Assembly: GCA_004151065.3 (NCBI GenBank)
Contig: NWUY0300017960.1
Location: forward strand, 14,519-36,198
Direction: 5' to 3'
Origin: Larix sibirica
Taxonomy: Eukaryota; Streptophyta; Pinopsida; Pinales; Pinaceae
Length of the DNA stretch: 21,680 nucleotides
This document shows positions 19,230 to 21,680 of the stretch, one piece after another. The first letter of the stretch is position 1. The number at the start of each line of letters is the position of its first letter. The position numbers and the translations under genes were made by a program. The notes under the pieces are model-generated. The model saw nothing but the letters and a program-made list of their open reading frames with translations, did not search any database and was not told the DNA's origin.

Positions 19230-21523
19230 TTATAGGAACGGTCTAGACTCAAATGAAACCCCTTCAAACATATCTTCCAACCAGAGAAGGCCTAATTTTA
19301 GTTGTAAGCTATGTTTTGATAAAGTATGAACAACCTCATTTATCTCCCCGTGGATGGAATCAAGTCAGAGTGAGCAGTATAGTCCTTTATCTCAAAAGCA
19401 AGTTCTTGTATATTGATATTGTGTAAATGTTATCCCTACTAAATCCATTTAATCAACAAATACTTGTTCCTTTTGAGCTCCTTTAAAAATGTTGTCATCA
19501 TCAACAATCAAGTGCCATCAACTCTACATATAGTTACTAGTCCCCAACCCCAAACATGCCTTGAATTTGAAATAGTGGGAGTCATTATGAATAGTTATCA
19601 ACCCATACCACATTTTTGTTCCAATCCTTGACATACCCCATCGAGAAAATCCCAGGGGATAAACTTGTCAATATAGAGAGTACCCACTTGGCGAGAGGAA
19701 TTTGATTTGATATTCTTCAATAAAAAAAAAGCAACCAAAATAGGAGGAATATATATTTAGTCAAATAGGAAAGAATTTATGGATAACCAAATGCCCCACA
19801 TAACTAGAATTAGAATGGCTCTATTTTTTTTGAATTTTTGTCTCTGAAACCAAATTAATAAACAATGTTCTATATTATCTCCAATCCAACCCCTATTTAG
19901 ACTATAGGTTTGGCTAATGTCTTTCCAAACCTCAATAGCATACGAGCAATGAATAGACACGTGAGTAATAGTCTCTTCAGAGATTTTACATAAAACACAA
20001 ATACTAGGACCATGAACTTGTCTCATATAAAGAAAATCACAAGTGGGGAATCTATTACTCAAAGAAATCCAAATATGAATGATAGAAGCTTTAGGGACCT
20101 TGATATTCTGTAGCTTGACCCACCACCACTTGGGGTCTTAAACCTCATATGTTATCAAAACCTTATAACACAATTTAGGAGTATACATTCCCCTATCTTA
20201 TTCATGGACCATCCCAAAACATCGACTTCCTCCTTCAACCTTATATGACCTTTTCTTAACATGTCCACAAAGAGATGATTCCAACTATGAGTAACCCTAG
20301 AGTACCCACAAACAATCAACCCTAATTCCATAAGTCTATTATATTACCATCCACAACTTGGTGTAGGTAAAAATGTCCTTTTCTTACAGGATTTGGATCA
20401 TATATTTAGGGAGGATAATGCCAACTCCACAACCCAATATTTCATTTGATCCAATTCACACCATCCTTCCATTACCCACCTTCCATGCTAAAAACCTCTT
20501 GATGATAGGAAAGGATAATACCATGTTTTTCCAATGGTTTGATACATTTTGTATGTCCTTTATGTCGCTTTTCATCCAATCCAAAAGAGACCTCGAGGAA
20601 ATGTACTTCTTCGCAATGATTATCTTCCATAAGCTACCCATGTTAATAAGATTCCAAAGATCCTTAGTATCCAAAGCAATACAAAAAAAAATGTATATGT
20701 GTTAGATCCCATCCTCCATCCTTTTTCAGTTGAGCAAGTGTTTCCCAATTGACAAGATGGTGACCTCATTGATCAAAGCAAAAACAAAGTTTCCTTATTA
20801 GTTCAAGAACACCTTTTGGAATATGTGCTTAGGAGCACCAATACTGAGGTTTGGCCTCCATAATATATTTTATAAGGGTCAATCTCCCTCCCCTAGAAAT
20901 CCACTTTTTACACCAAAACCGAATCATCCTCTCAATTTTTCCTATCAAGCAAGACTGATCTTATTTCTTATAACAATTTGACTTTAGATTAAAACCCAAA
21001 TATTTCAAACCTGCATCAAGGTCCAGAATTGTAAAGAGGACATACCCCTCAAAACATGTTGTATCACCTCACTCATCTCATTGTAACTAATAAAATATTT
21101 ATGGTAATTTATCTCTATACCAATGGCTTTACAATACAATTGGAGTGTTTCCTAAATCCTTTGACCTTCAATAAGAGACACATTAATAAAAAGAAGAACA
21201 CCATTAATGAATAATAGATGAGTAAGGTCTTCATCACCTCGAACTTCCCATTTTATTGGGAAAGAAGGTCAATGAAGATCAGCATCTTTCTTTCCTCATC
21301 CGGGGCACAAGCCAAAGACTTACTTTCTCTCCCCCTCTTCCTCGATCAATGGCATGCTATCATTTCTATAAGCTTCTCATCCCTTTTATTTATCTTGTTC
21401 TCTTCGCCTCCTGAATGGTTATACTTAGGCCCTCGACCACCAACAAAAACAAATAGGGTGACAAAGGGTAAGCTACCACCCCTTGTAGGATGGAAAAAAC
21501 AATTGAGCCATTAATGAGAAGGA
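19230..21523 (-). mobile_element. 5'-truncated plant LINE relic, copy 2
   Basis: Equivalent of 8446-10740: RNase H remnant near 19230-19684, zinc-binding frame at 20062-19757, linker frame at 20674-20456, RT motifs to about 21523, with the same lost catalytic pair. A T run is one base shorter here (20379-20382), which makes an unrelated plus-strand frame appear longer; this has no biological meaning. Confidence 0.85.
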
Positions 21524-21680
21524 AAAAGAAAAATAGGTTATGTATCCCATAAATAGGTGATAATTCATTTGCTCCATTGGGGTGATGTATTTATTAAAGT
21601 TTGATTGTTATTATATATAGAGAGAAGAATATGTGAAATTTCTTATGTTTAAAATGAATGGAATTTTAAATTGAAATTTG

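Larger units (their letters stand above)
10899..21680 (+). repeat. Large direct repeat, copy 2 (10782 bp)
   Basis: This is the second copy of 115-10897 in the same orientation, one base shorter because of a T-run deletion at 20379-20382. It ends on the final base of the window, the equivalent of base 10897 of copy 1. Both copies therefore share an identical right end. This supports two overlapping contigs or haplotypes of one locus, the first reaching 114 bases further left. Confidence 0.97.

Noticed and set aside
20373-20705. Plus-strand frame 15 codons longer in copy 2 than in copy 1
   Set aside because: It results from one missing T in a run (20379-20382 versus 9595-9599), and the real signal there is the minus-strand LINE linker.
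1-21680. CRISPR array, bacterial operon, phage or a novel defence system
   Set aside because: There are no regularly spaced repeats with unique spacers and no ribosome-binding-site-linked gene runs. Composition and element types are those of plant nuclear DNA.

Overview
The window looks like repeat-rich intergenic DNA from a large-genome land plant, plausibly a gymnosperm. The evidence is the AT-rich composition, the absence of any intact gene, and layers of decayed plant-type retroelements: a LINE with a zinc-binding tail and RNase H remnant, a Ty3/gypsy pol relic, a tRNA-headed SINE and a retroposed segment. The assignment to gymnosperms rests on remembered LINE protein flavour and is inference. 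No rRNA or tRNA gene, CRISPR array, bacterial operon or intact protein-coding gene was seen.

The dominant feature is a head-to-tail direct duplication of about 10.78 kb. Bases 115-10897 (copy 1) are repeated almost perfectly as 10899-21680 (copy 2). The offset is 10784, falling to 10783 after a 1-bp T-run deletion near 20379. A single undetermined base (n, 10898) sits exactly at the junction, and copy 2 stops at the last base of the window, the very base where copy 1 stops before the n. Only bases 1-114 are outside the duplication. I found eight differences by eye. The layout is what two haplotype or duplicate contigs of one locus joined through a gap base would give; a true recent tandem duplication is the alternative.

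Layout of each unit, in copy 1 coordinates: 115-1309 unassigned; 1333-3200 minus-strand Ty3/gypsy pol relic (RT, RNase H, integrase); 3241-4738 unassigned apart from a 63-bp tandem repeat; 4739-4977 and 7361-7558 a diverged pair of direct repeats of about 200 bp; between them a 1280-bp retroposed segment (5018-6297) with a perfect 17-bp target-site duplication, a 193-bp SINE (6347-6539) with a 14-bp target-site duplication, and an unidentified minus-strand broken reading frame (6869-7366); 7559-8304 AT-rich with two small tandem repeats; 8446-10740 a 5'-truncated minus-strand LINE. The same list applies to copy 2.

Nothing here appears to work as a gene system. The reading frames are broken by stops and frameshifts, and key catalytic residues are lost. 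The most useful points are the assembly or tandem structure, the cleanly delimited SINE and 1.28-kb retroposon, and the unidentified reading frames inside the nested cluster.
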